Below, in pieces: positions 1 through 8,119 of a DNA stretch of 64,000 nt (within the stretch, counting starts at the first letter, position 1; each line of letters begins with the position of its first letter). The DNA comes from Caulifigura coniformis (lineage in GTDB: Bacteria > Planctomycetota > Planctomycetia > Planctomycetales > Planctomycetaceae). Location: contig NZ_CP036271.1 of NCBI RefSeq assembly GCF_007745175.1, forward strand, positions 4,910,314 to 4,974,313. Reading direction: 5' to 3'. Below the pieces are notes generated by a model, which had not been told where the DNA came from, ran no database searches, and saw only the letters and a program-made list of their open reading frames with translations. Made by a program: the position numbers and the translations under genes.

Positions 1-558
1 GGGTCCGGCATTCCGGGCGACCCGATCAATGTGGCGCTCATTGGGGCTCGTGACGATGTCGACCGGTCGATGCGCGCGGCCGGCTGGCGGGCGGCTGATC
101 CGCTCGGCCTGGAAAGCGATGCGCGAATCGCAGCCGATACCGTCCTCGACCGTCCGTACCAGACAGCGCCTGTCAGTTCGCTGTACCTCTATGGGAGGAA
201 GGAAGACCTGGCGTTCGAGATGCCTGTCGGAGGCAATCCGCAGCATCGCCACCATGTGCGGTTCTGGAGGTCTCCGGTTGACGATCCGGATGGCCGGCCG
301 ATGTGGGTGGGCTCGGCCAGCTACGACAAGGGAATCGGTTTCAGCCACACAACCGGGCAGGTGACGCACCACATCGCTGAAGACATCGACACCGAACGGG
401 ACCATGTGATCGAGAGTCTCAAGGCGGCGCAGACTCTGTCCGAGACGTACATCGAAGCGGGGTTCCACAAGACGCTCTCCGGGAAGAACGGCGGGGGGGA
501 CCCGTGGAAGACCGATGGCGACCTGTGGGCCGGGGTTCTGAATGCGGACGGGGAGTAG
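1..558 (+). CDS. LssY-C domain protein, 5'-truncated
   Basis: The reading frame is open from base 1, so the true start lies before the window and only about the last 185 residues are seen. The text GDPINVALIG, the repeated mention of RPADPL-like residues and the block PVSSLYLYGRKEDLAFE followed by HHVRFW match the C-terminal domain of LssY-type proteins (LssY_C family), often attached to a PAP2 phosphatase or membrane part that would be upstream here. The function of this domain is not established. It ends convergently with the DinB gene about 60 bases away. The family assignment is from memory of the motif; the missing N-terminus could change the overall name. Confidence 0.75.
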   Translation, partial: GSGIPGDPINVALIGARDDVDRSMRAAGWRAADPLGLESDARIAADTVLDRPYQTAPVSSLYLYGRKEDLAFEMPVGGNPQHRHHVRFWRSPVDDPDGRPMWVGSASYDKGIGFSHTTGQVTHHIAEDIDTERDHVIESLKAAQTLSETYIEAGFHKTLSGKNGGGDPWKTDGDLWAGVLNADGE

Positions 559-621
559 GCGGACGAGAATGCAGCGGGCGGCGACGACGTCGACGCAACA
601 CCGACCGCGGCGGTGCGACGT

Positions 622-1092
622 TCACATGACGACGAGCGCTTCCCGTTTGCGGCGGATGAATCCGACGTGGTGCTCGAGATGGACGATCGCTTTCTGGAGC
701 AGTTGCTCGAGCGTCTGCTCTCCCTGGCGGCTGTGAATTCCGATGCGACTCCATGCCGACTCCGGTTGGGCCTCAAGAATCCTGGCCATTTGCCGGCGCA
801 TGGCGCTCAGCAGTTCGACCTCCTCAGGGAGATCGCGGACGGGGCACGCCAGGCCAGCCACAAACGCGGCTGCGTCGGCATAAATCAGCGGAGGCCGTTC
901 TTCGACAACAACCCGCTTCATGCGGTCGGTAAACAGGGCCTCGGAATCGGCCAGGTGGCAAACGACTTCGAGGATACTCCACGCGCCTGGCCCAGGGAGC
1001 GAGGTCCACTGATCCCGCGGCAGCCCGGCCACGGCGGCGCGGAGGGTTTCACCGCCAGCGAGATAGGCTTCGATGAGCGCGGTTCTGGACAT
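622..1092 (-). CDS. DinB family protein
   Basis: A 156-residue all-helical protein. The N-terminal part (LIEAYLAGGETLRAAVAGL, then PGAWSILEVVCHLADSE) and the later VHLEHHVGFIRR give the spaced histidines expected for the three-His metal site of the DinB/YfiT four-helix bundle. Such proteins are putative metal-dependent thiol transferases (bacillithiol-type enzymes in Firmicutes), but the substrate here is unknown. The ATG at 1092 was chosen because the family homology starts there; the frame stays open upstream only by chance. It lies about 70 bases downstream of the CSD-DUF1294 gene on the same strand and may be the last gene of that operon. Confidence 0.8.
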   Translation of the reverse strand: MSRTALIEAYLAGGETLRAAVAGLPRDQWTSLPGPGAWSILEVVCHLADSEALFTDRMKRVVVEERPPLIYADAAAFVAGLACPVRDLPEEVELLSAMRRQMARILEAQPESAWSRIGIHSRQGEQTLEQLLQKAIVHLEHHVGFIRRKREALVVM

Positions 1093-1162
1093 GGAGGCTG
1101 ATTGTCGAGAGGGACCTCGACCACGGCAACTGCCGCGGCCTGGCGAGTGGGCGGCTGGCCAC

Positions 1163-1783
1163 TTATTTCGAGGCGCCGACTGTCTCGAGCCACTTACTGA
1201 GTTCGCTTGCGCCGGAGGGGGTGAGACACCAGGCATGGGCCGCGCAGCTGAGGATGACCGTCCCCCAGAACACGACGAGGAACGACACCTTACTCGATTT
1301 GTGACGCAGCAACCGCTGGGCCAGCAACGCTCCCGGCCAGCCCCCGATCAGCGCGAGCAGATGCAGCGTGCTCTCGGGAGTTCTCCATCGCCCGAGCCGG
1401 GCCGCGAGCTTGTCCTGGTAGTAGACCACGAACGCGGCGAGGCTTGCCGTCAGGTCGAGAACCAGGAGAGCGACGGGCAACCGACCAAGAAGCACGGCCG
1501 CCCCCACGATCACCAGAAAGAACGCCGGGAAGACTACCGGGCTCGGCCGACCGGCGGCCTCTTTGGAGATGGCTTTCTCTTCGAACGAAACGCTCACCGC
1601 GCGAGCGCGGCCCTGAGCGTCAGAGGTCGTTTCGAAATGAACGATGTCGCCTTCCGCCGGACGCCGATGCCGGTTGGCGAACGACTTGATATGCACGAAC
1701 ACGCGCGGGCCGCCGTCGCTGGGCGTGATGAATCCGAAGCCCTGTTCGTCCTTCCATTCCGTAATCGTCCCCTGCAGTCGCAT
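1163..1783 (-). CDS. Cold-shock domain / DUF1294 membrane protein
   Basis: A 206-residue two-part protein. Residues 1-70 form a cold-shock OB fold with the RNP1-like motif QGFGFITP and the RNP2-like FVHIKSF, predicted to bind single-stranded RNA or DNA. Residues about 80-195 contain membrane segments and the DUF1294 signature YYQDKLAARLGRWRTPE followed by GGWPGALLAQRLLRHKS. The fusion is a recognised bacterial architecture of unknown physiological role. Its ATG overlaps the stop codon of the upstream NYN gene (TGATG, one shared base), so the two are almost certainly translated together. This links a nucleic-acid-binding membrane protein with a predicted nuclease. Confidence 0.9.
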   Translation of the reverse strand: MRLQGTITEWKDEQGFGFITPSDGGPRVFVHIKSFANRHRRPAEGDIVHFETTSDAQGRARAVSVSFEEKAISKEAAGRPSPVVFPAFFLVIVGAAVLLGRLPVALLVLDLTASLAAFVVYYQDKLAARLGRWRTPESTLHLLALIGGWPGALLAQRLLRHKSSKVSFLVVFWGTVILSCAAHAWCLTPSGASELSKWLETVGASK

Positions 1784-2628
1784 CAGGTTCGTTCCGTCGT
1801 TTGGGGCGGACTTTTTCTTCCGCGGAGGTACATCGTTTTCCGCCCCATGCCGGAGGCCTTCCTGTATCGCAGTTCGAAGATTTCCTGTTTCGCCTTCACG
1901 AGATCGCTGAGTTTCTTGAATCCATAAAGCCGCGAATCGAAATCGGGCTGCAGCTTGTTGAGATAGTTTCCGAACGTCGAGAGGGATGCCCAGCCGGTGT
2001 CGTCGCCCGCCTGGTCGAGGGCGGCGCGCATGAAGGCCGTCGGGAAGTCGTCGTCTTTCGCTGGTGCTCCCGCAGGGGCTGTCGCCGGTTTGGTTCCGGC
2101 ATCAGCGCCATTCGGTTTGGCGGGGCTTTCGTCGGTCCTGGGCTTCCGACGCGCGACCGACTTGAGGATCTCGGTCGTGATGAATTTGTGGCAGGCATTC
2201 CGGAACGCTTCGGGAGTCTTCTGCTCTCCGAAGCCGAAAACCAGCAGGCCTTCCTCGCGGATTCTCAGGGCCAGGCCGGTGAAATCGCTGTCGCTCGAGA
2301 CGAGGCAGAAGCCATCGAACCGCCGCGTGTAAAGCAGGTCCATCGCATCGATGATCAGCATGCTGTCGGTTGCGTTCTTGCCGGTGGTGTAGGCGAACTG
2401 CTGGACTGGCCTGATCGCATATCGATTCAGAACCTTCTTCCACTGGGCGCTCGTGGGGGCGGTGAAGTCGCCGTAGATGCGTTTCACGGTCGCCTCGCCG
2501 TAGGCGGCGATCTCTGCGAGGAGCCCGTCGATGACACCCGCGTTCGCGTTGTCCGCATCAATGAGGACGGCCAGTTTGAGATGCTGGTCGTCCACTGCGT
2601 TTCCGGGGTTTGCCTGCAGCTTTGCCAT
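1783..2628 (-). CDS. NYN-domain nuclease with LOTUS domain
   Basis: A 281-residue protein of the NYN (DUF88/LabA-like) PIN-fold family. Acidic residues that would bind the catalytic metal are seen in VLIDADNAN (about 21-29), in ATDSMLIIDAMDLL and in CLVSSDSDFTGLA (about 110-125). Residues about 190-260 (FMRAALDQAGDDTGWASLS through FELRY) look like an OST-HTH/LOTUS RNA-binding domain, a common partner of NYN. A likely role is RNA cleavage or RNA turnover. It is the first gene of a coupled pair with the CSD-DUF1294 gene. A basic, proline/alanine-rich linker separates the two domains. Substrate is unknown. Confidence 0.9.
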   Translation of the reverse strand: MAKLQANPGNAVDDQHLKLAVLIDADNANAGVIDGLLAEIAAYGEATVKRIYGDFTAPTSAQWKKVLNRYAIRPVQQFAYTTGKNATDSMLIIDAMDLLYTRRFDGFCLVSSDSDFTGLALRIREEGLLVFGFGEQKTPEAFRNACHKFITTEILKSVARRKPRTDESPAKPNGADAGTKPATAPAGAPAKDDDFPTAFMRAALDQAGDDTGWASLSTFGNYLNKLQPDFDSRLYGFKKLSDLVKAKQEIFELRYRKASGMGRKTMYLRGRKSPPQTTERT

Positions 2629-2662
2629 TGTCCTGCCTCCTGAATTTCCGGTGGCCGATCAG

Positions 2663-3871
2663 TCAGTCCTGTCGCCGCGTCTGGAAGGCCCGTAGCCGGT
2701 CCTTCACTCCCGGGATGAGCCGCTCGGCGTTTTCGGAGTAGACCTTCCGCAGCACGTCGTCCGGGAGGCCGATTCCATAGATGTTCCAGAAGCCCTGTGG
2801 TGGAAACGCGGACGGGCTGTAGGGGAAGTATTCGTCCCACGTTTCGAGGAACCGGAAGTGCGGCTGCAGGTCGACCGGCCGGGCGACGTTGGTGTCGGTT
2901 CCGAAGAGGATCCGGTCGGCGTACTTCACAAAGAATTTCCGCGCGGTGTAGGGCTGGCGTCCGATTTCACCGAGCCGGGCGGAGATTTCGACGTTCATGT
3001 TGGGATGCTGGTCGAGCCAGGTTCCCAACTGCTCGAGATCCTGCGGGCTGTCGGCCATGTGGGCGCAGATGAAGGTCGTTTTCGGATGCCGCGCGAAGAC
3101 GCGGTTGCGTGCCTCGAGCAGCGACGCGAGTGAGGGCATGCCGGGACCATCGAGCCGGTATTCCTGCTTGCGGTAGAGATGCTCCCAGCGCTCGTTGCGT
3201 TCGTCGAAGGGGAGAAAGAACGCGGCCGGGTCTCCACAGTGCCAGAGGATCGGCACGCCCAACTCGCCGGCCCGGTCCCAGAGGGGATCAAATCGCGGAT
3301 CGTCGGGGCGAATCAACCGGCCCTCAGCGTCCTTCAGGCTGAGCCCGAGTTCCTTGGTCAGCTTGACCCCTGCGGCTCCCTGTCGGACGGCCTCGGTGAG
3401 CCGGTCCGCGAGGCGGACGCCGAAATCGGGCTTGTGGAGGTCCCAGGTCTTCGGATCGTCGCGCTGTCCGTCGCCCACGTGGTCCATGCGGACGAAGACA
3501 AGAAACCGTTCGGCATGGCGGCCGGTGAGCATCTGGAAATGCTCAGGGAACTTCGGGCCCATGCGACCATCGAGGCTGACCAGGAGGGCGATGTTGGCCG
3601 CGTCCATGATCTTCACCTGCTCATCAATCTCCGCGGCAGTCAACGGGCCGAGATGCGTATGGACGCTGACGACCGGAAACTTCGCCCGTTCGAGGCGCGT
3701 CTCCTGGACCTTGAGGACCGGGACTGGCCGAAACTCGTTCAGGAAGATTCGTCGCGGGGACGGCGAAGGCTCATCGGCCAGGCTCACCGCGCCGGACGTG
3801 ATCGTGACCGCCATCGCCAGCAATGAGGCCACAGTCGCGCGGGGAACATGATCGGACGGGCGTTGGCGCAT
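2663..3871 (-). CDS. Secreted amidohydrolase-2-type TIM-barrel protein
   Basis: About 402 residues. The ATG at 3871 is preferred over one 66 bases upstream because GGAG sits six bases before it and a signal peptide (MRQRPSDHVP then a hydrophobic stretch ending SLADEPS) follows directly. The body shows amidohydrolase family 2 features: SVHTHLG near the N-terminus, GVKLTKELGLSL, ILWHCGDPAAF, FICAHMADS and ILFGTDTN, giving the histidines and late aspartate of the metal-dependent barrel. Planctomycetes carry many such secreted paralogues of unknown substrate. It stands between the NYN operon and a small DUF2132 gene on the same strand. Confidence 0.85.
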   Translation of the reverse strand: MRQRPSDHVPRATVASLLAMAVTITSGAVSLADEPSPSPRRIFLNEFRPVPVLKVQETRLERAKFPVVSVHTHLGPLTAAEIDEQVKIMDAANIALLVSLDGRMGPKFPEHFQMLTGRHAERFLVFVRMDHVGDGQRDDPKTWDLHKPDFGVRLADRLTEAVRQGAAGVKLTKELGLSLKDAEGRLIRPDDPRFDPLWDRAGELGVPILWHCGDPAAFFLPFDERNERWEHLYRKQEYRLDGPGMPSLASLLEARNRVFARHPKTTFICAHMADSPQDLEQLGTWLDQHPNMNVEISARLGEIGRQPYTARKFFVKYADRILFGTDTNVARPVDLQPHFRFLETWDEYFPYSPSAFPPQGFWNIYGIGLPDDVLRKVYSENAERLIPGVKDRLRAFQTRRQD

Positions 3872-3967
3872 CGTGGCTCCGGGGAGGTGAGACGTCGCTT
3901 GGTGTCGCAGGCCGGTGAATCGGATTGGTGAATGCAAACAGGCCGTGAAGACGTTCCGACTGTTCGA

Positions 3968-4204
3968 TTATTCCCGTGCAGGAGGCTGGCTGCGGGGCTC
4001 GGTGGCCAGGTGCTGCCGGTAGAGGCTCTCCACTTTCGCACGGGCCCAGGGAGTGCGCCTGAGGAAGTGCAGGCTCGAGGAGATGCTCGGATCGTGGGAG
4101 AAGCAGCGGATCGGAATGTCCGCGGCCAGCGTCTCCCAGCCATAAGCTTCGACAAGTTCAGTGACGATCGTTTTGAGGGTGATGCCCTCGAGCGGATCCG
4201 GCAT
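3968..4204 (-). CDS. VF530-type DUF2132 protein
   Basis: A complete 78-residue protein that matches the DUF2132 (VF530) family over nearly all its length: [20 protein letters not shown], then [20 protein letters not shown] and [12 protein letters not shown]. The family is small, helical and proposed to bind DNA on structural grounds; no pathway is known. The tail ([12 protein letters not shown]) is lineage specific. No obvious operon: it sits between the amidohydrolase and the M23-thioredoxin gene, with more than 200 bases on its upstream side. Confidence 0.9.
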   Translation of the reverse strand: MPDPLEGITLKTIVTELVEAYGWETLAADIPIRCFSHDPSISSSLHFLRRTPWARAKVESLYRQHLATEPRSQPPARE

Positions 4205-4441
4205 GGAGCAATTTCAGAAAAGGTGGCGTCTCGCCAGCAGCGAAAGGTGTTGCGACAGTGATGAGCTTACACCGCGCTGTCCGGGCATCCAATCCGCGTG
4301 GCGGTCGATCGCCCGGACGTTCGGTCAGCCAGCAGGGGGCGTCTGGCTGCAGGCCTGGATTTCATAGCGCAGTTCGACCATCACGGTGGCTCAGTTCGCG
4401 ACCTCGTAGCGCCCGCCTGAACCCTGACGTTTAGCAGACGC

Positions 4442-5953
4442 TTACTGTTCCTCGGCCGCATTCCTCAGCAGCAGATCGATCCGATCAACGATTCCTGCGG
4501 GGCGAATGATCCAGTTGCTGAAATCGATCGTCCCGCGGGCGTCGACCAGGACGACCCAGGGCGTCGCGCGGACGCCGAAGCGGGCCACATCGTCCGGCTG
4601 TCGGGCATCGCCCAGGTGCGCAACGGGGCAGGTTAGTCGTGCGGACTGAACCAGTTTGCGCGCCTGCGTTGGGGCGCTGCGGCGGAAGTCCCGCGTGGGG
4701 GTGTGGACGCCGATCACCTGGACGCGGTCGTCGCTGGCGTATTTGTCGGCCAGTTCCCTGAGCGCGGGCAGGCCGTGAGACACGGAGCCGGCGCAGTTGG
4801 TCTGGAAGAAGACCAGGCAGACGACCTTGCCACGGAGGCCTGTGAGTTCTGGCGGATTCTCTGATGGTTGCAGCCACTCGGAGACTGAGAGTTCGGGAGC
4901 CGGCTGATCCACAACCTGCGGCAGTGACAACGGGTGAATGGTCGTGCATTGCAGGGTGGGCGCTGGTGAGGTGTCGGCGCCTGCGTCCCTGAGAAACCGG
5001 ATCGGGTCCCGAAATCCGTCGACGCTCGGGAGGTAGCCCGCCAGTCGTGCGCCGGAGAGGCCGGCCATCGTCCATAGCGGGGACGATGGCATCAGGTAGC
5101 TCTCACCATCGCGACGGAATTCGATCGCCTGGCCGGATTCGTTCACCAGCCGGATGTTCGGAACGGTTGGCGTGATGGAGACGCGTGATTCTTTCTCACC
5201 CGGTTCCTCGAGTCGCACGACCGATTCGGCGCCGTTCACGCTGAGCGTCATCAGCCGGTGTCCAGGTTCGATCCAGCGCCCTTCGTGCACCGCGAAATGG
5301 CAATGGGGCTTGTAACGCCCGTTGACGTTGCCGGCTTCCCGGCCAATCGTGCCAATCACCTGGCCCGCTGTGACGACGTCGCCGGCCCGGACCAGGCGGT
5401 CATCGCCGAGATGGCCGTAAAGGGTGAGGAAATAGTCGTCTTCGGCGGTGCGGTGCTCGATGATGATCAGGTTGCCATAGTCGACCGGTCCGGCAGGGAC
5501 CTGCATTTTCAGATTGAACTCGGCATTGATCTGCTTGAGCCCGGGGGCCGACCGGCGGACGACGCCGTCGGCGATGGCGAAGACCGGGGCCCCGACGCGG
5601 AACCACCCGAGGTCGGCGCCGGTGTGCAGCAGCGATACTCCGTTGCGTTCCATCATTGCGACCGCATAGCCGCCATTTGGATGGGCACGTTCGCGTTTTC
5701 CCTTGTGGACGAACTCGGTGTTCACGGCGTCGTGGAATGCCGTCGCGATGGGCGGGGAGAAGCGATCGGCCGCGGGATAGTCGACGACGTAGCGAACTGG
5801 ATAGTTTCCGAGGCTGGCGAGTGCTTTCTGGTCGGGTTTCGGTTTTGAGGGCTCAACGGCCGCCGTCGAAGCGGAAGAGGCATGGACCACGCAGAGCGTC
5901 AGCAGCAGCCGGAGGACGCTGCGTGGCGTCGGTCGCGACTGGATTGTCCGCAT
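4442..5953 (-). CDS. M23 metallopeptidase fused to CxxS thioredoxin-fold domain
   Basis: A 503-residue exported protein. A signal peptide covers about residues 1-32. Residues about 80-235 are an M23 (lysostaphin-type) peptidase with the zinc ligands present: HTGAD (His110, Asp114), YGHLGD (His181) and HCHF (His217, His219). These normally cut peptide cross-links in peptidoglycan. Residues about 350-503 form a TlpA/redoxin-like thioredoxin fold: GLRGKVVCLVFFQTNC, then GVHTPTRDF, and the cis-proline in ATPWVVLVD. The active site reads C-A-G-S, so the resolving cysteine is replaced by serine. I do not recall this fusion as a standard architecture. It stands alone, divergent from the next gene. 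Confidence 0.85.
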   Translation of the reverse strand: MRTIQSRPTPRSVLRLLLTLCVVHASSASTAAVEPSKPKPDQKALASLGNYPVRYVVDYPAADRFSPPIATAFHDAVNTEFVHKGKRERAHPNGGYAVAMMERNGVSLLHTGADLGWFRVGAPVFAIADGVVRRSAPGLKQINAEFNLKMQVPAGPVDYGNLIIIEHRTAEDDYFLTLYGHLGDDRLVRAGDVVTAGQVIGTIGREAGNVNGRYKPHCHFAVHEGRWIEPGHRLMTLSVNGAESVVRLEEPGEKESRVSITPTVPNIRLVNESGQAIEFRRDGESYLMPSSPLWTMAGLSGARLAGYLPSVDGFRDPIRFLRDAGADTSPAPTLQCTTIHPLSLPQVVDQPAPELSVSEWLQPSENPPELTGLRGKVVCLVFFQTNCAGSVSHGLPALRELADKYASDDRVQVIGVHTPTRDFRRSAPTQARKLVQSARLTCPVAHLGDARQPDDVARFGVRATPWVVLVDARGTIDFSNWIIRPAGIVDRIDLLLRNAAEEQ

Positions 5954-6211
5954 GACGAGGCCTCCGGGGGGAGCGACGGACGAGAGGGACCTGCAGCATG
6001 CCAGATCGAATGGCTGTTCGCGAGCGATCGAGGGGCGGCTGGTGTGGTGGCGAATCGCAGGGGAAGGTTCGTCGAGCGGTATGGGGTCGCTGCTGAGATT
6101 GATCTTGCCGGAATCTGGGCGGGCCGGTTCAATTCTCCGCGCATGTGCCCCGGGCCGACCTTCCGATGCCTGGATTGTGCCCCGCGATTCCCTTCATGAG
6201 ACGTATGTGAC

Positions 6212-6733
6212 ATGGGCTCTCGATTCTCGTTCCTCACGACGGGCGTGCTGGTTGTCGCCGCGGTTGCGTTGATGTCGAGCCGCGTCTGGGCGGTTTACTA
6301 CGAACTCGGCCCTTCGAAAGACGAATGGGGCCTGAAGTACGATGGGAACGTGACGGCGACCAAGGACGGGAAGCTGAACGTGCAGTTCAAGCTGGCGGAC
6401 CAGGGACGGCTCAAGCCGATTCATTCGGTGCACGTTTTCGCGCTCAGCCATCCGCGGCCTGATGGCAGCCGGACGTATCTCCTGAAGGCGCCGATGGCCA
6501 TGAAGCCGAACGAGGAGGGCATCCTGGCGGGGCAGGTGGAGATTGGCGGTCACCTTGCGGACCTGGCGGTGGTGCGGATCTTCTCGTACACGGTGGACGG
6601 CCAGCCGCAGCGGCTGGGGGTGCGGTACTACGACATCCCGCTGAGGAAGCTCGTGAAAAAGACTCCGGTGGCAGGGGCCCCGCGGTCGCCGGCGCCGGTG
6701 GCGCTGCCGCCGGTTTCGAACACGATTCGATAA
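6212..6733 (+). CDS. Secreted hypothetical protein
   Basis: A 173-residue protein that I do not recognise. A clear signal peptide (hydrophobic residues 8-22, cleavage near VWA) is followed by a soluble domain of alternating strands (KYDGNVTATKDGKLNVQF, then HSVHVFALSHPRPDGSRTYLL) and a proline/alanine-rich tail from about residue 150. It looks like a small beta-sandwich protein in the periplasm or on the cell surface. There is no strong ribosome site before the ATG. It is divergent from the M23 fusion gene and the next gene on the same strand is 280 bases downstream, so it is probably a single-gene unit. Confidence 0.7.
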   Translation: MGSRFSFLTTGVLVVAAVALMSSRVWAVYYELGPSKDEWGLKYDGNVTATKDGKLNVQFKLADQGRLKPIHSVHVFALSHPRPDGSRTYLLKAPMAMKPNEEGILAGQVEIGGHLADLAVVRIFSYTVDGQPQRLGVRYYDIPLRKLVKKTPVAGAPRSPAPVALPPVSNTIR

Positions 6734-7013
6734 CACAGATGCCTCGCGAGCTGTGCTGCGGGCGCGAGGTTGTCGGCGCAAGGCGCGCGGGCTGCGTGAC
6801 TGGTGAGGCCGTTCAATCTTGCCCAGCTTCAGCGACGGTCGGCCGCGGCTGGTCGACTGCCTGAATCCACGGGGATTCTCGGGCAATTTCCCGGCGGGCG
6901 CATCGAGATAGGGCATTGTTTCCGGAGCTGGCTGACACGCGACCTCGGAACCACCGCGCTGCGGCGGCGACCGGAGGGGCGGGGGCCCTTGTCTCCTGAA
7001 ACGAGGACGACCG

Positions 7014-7589
7014 ATGATTTCACGGTTACTGTGCGCAGTCCTTGTCATGTCGATGGCCGGTCCAGGTTTTGGCCAGGCGCCGACGCCGGCGTCTCCGGCG
7101 ACGAGCGTGCAACCGGCTGATCTGGAAGCGTATGGCCTGACGGTCGCAGCGAACCTGCAGGTGACGAACGTCGAACCCGGGACCGCGGCCGACGAGATCG
7201 GCCTGAAAACGGGGGACTCGATTCGTGACCTCAACGGCCGTGGATTCGGGAGTCCGGACCGGTTCGCCCGCGCTCTGAGGGCCATTCCTGCGGGACGCGT
7301 CGTCCGAATTGGAGTTTCCCGGAGCGGAGAGCAGATCGTCCTGGCGGGCCACGTCGATCAGGCGGCCTCCGGGGCGGTGACTGTGCGGGGCGCGAGCCAG
7401 ACCGTAGTGAAAGGATGTACGTCGTGGGGCAGCGGCTATGACCCGTGCTGTCCGGGCGGGCCGGGGAGCCAGTACTGGGTGGGAAACTGCCCGCTTCATC
7501 TCGATCTGTCGGACTGCATTGGTCTGTGCGATCCGTGCAATCGCTGCCCTGGCAGCGGCGGTTGTGGATCCGGTTGCGGTTGCCGGTGA
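7014..7589 (+). CDS. Secreted PDZ protein with Cys-rich tail
   Basis: A 191-residue exported protein. Residues 1-20 are a signal peptide. Residues about 38-120 are a PDZ domain: GLTVAANLQVTNVEPGTAADEI followed, after a break, by LKTGDSIRDLNGRGF and a strand/helix pattern typical of the C-terminal half of PDZ. The tail from about residue 135 has at least 13 cysteines in CxxC- and GCG-like groups (YDPCCPGG, CIGLCDPCNRCPG, GCGSGCGCR), suggesting extensive disulfides or metal binding. AGGA eight bases before the ATG supports the start. A 12-base tandem repeat begins 14 bases after the stop. The role is unknown; a surface scaffold is one possibility. Confidence 0.75.
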   Translation: MISRLLCAVLVMSMAGPGFGQAPTPASPATSVQPADLEAYGLTVAANLQVTNVEPGTAADEIGLKTGDSIRDLNGRGFGSPDRFARALRAIPAGRVVRIGVSRSGEQIVLAGHVDQAASGAVTVRGASQTVVKGCTSWGSGYDPCCPGGPGSQYWVGNCPLHLDLSDCIGLCDPCNRCPGSGGCGSGCGCR

Positions 7590-8104
7590 ACGTCGGGCTG
7601 AGCGGGGGCCTGAGTGGGGGCCTGAGTGGGGGCCTGAGTGGGGGCCTGAGTTTGCGCGCCGTGTCAGTGTCCCGGTGGAGGTTGGGCGGGAGACCTGTGA
7701 CGACCTGTGACAGCCGAAAATGGCCTGAAGCGTTGGGATTCTGGACCTGTGACATGTGTGACAAGTTTCTGAGGCCATTTGTTGCCCCGTCTGGCCCGGT
7801 GATCGCGCGTCGGTTCTGAATTGCCAAAGAACGAACTTCCCTACTGTTACGGGCGCGGTTGCGCGCGGGGAAGAGGAGACCGTTTGGGACGGGACTCGTT
7901 GACCACTGAGGCACGGAGAACGCGGAGACGCACGGAGGGAGGAAGTTTTGAACAGGTGATCGCGATGGACGCGCAGGGGCGGCGCCAATGGCGAAGAAGG
8001 GGGACCACGACGACGCGATGGCACCACGGGCGTGGTCAATGGTGGCCTCGGCAAGTGTGGGAGGCTCGGCAACGTTTTGCTACGCCCTTCCTTCCTGACC
8101 TCGG
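7590..8104. other. Intergenic region with repeats
   Basis: No convincing gene is seen here. It holds a 12-base tandem repeat (7604-7651), a low-complexity tract of the form CACGGAGA/CGCGGAG (about 7901-7940), and the start of REP-like copy A (8063-8119). Open frames that cross it on both strands have no domain signals. Confidence 0.6.
7604..7651. repeat. Four tandem copies of a 12-base unit
   Basis: The unit GGGGGCCTGAGT occurs four times without error, preceded by a degenerate part copy (about 7594-7603). The array lies just downstream of the PDZ gene stop at 7589. Unit length is divisible by three but the array is outside any supported gene. Confidence 0.95.
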
Positions 8105-8119
8105 TCAGGGCGCGCCACC
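8063..8119 (+). repeat. REP-like palindrome, copy A (long form)
   Basis: This copy begins GGCTCGGCAACG and ends GTCAGGGCGCGCCACC, with the arms TACGCCCTTCC and GGGCGCG around a TGACCTCGGTCA centre. It is the same family as copies D and E. It overlaps the 3' end of the esterase gene: the final G-G-A-P codons and the TGA of that gene are read from this repeat. Confidence 0.85.

Noticed and set aside
7604-7651. Possible CRISPR array
   Set aside because: Units are 12 bases and contiguous with no spacers, so it is a simple tandem repeat.
7026-8072. 348-residue minus-strand frame covering the 12-base repeat region
   Set aside because: Repetitive Arg/Pro text, opposite the PDZ gene, no start signal.
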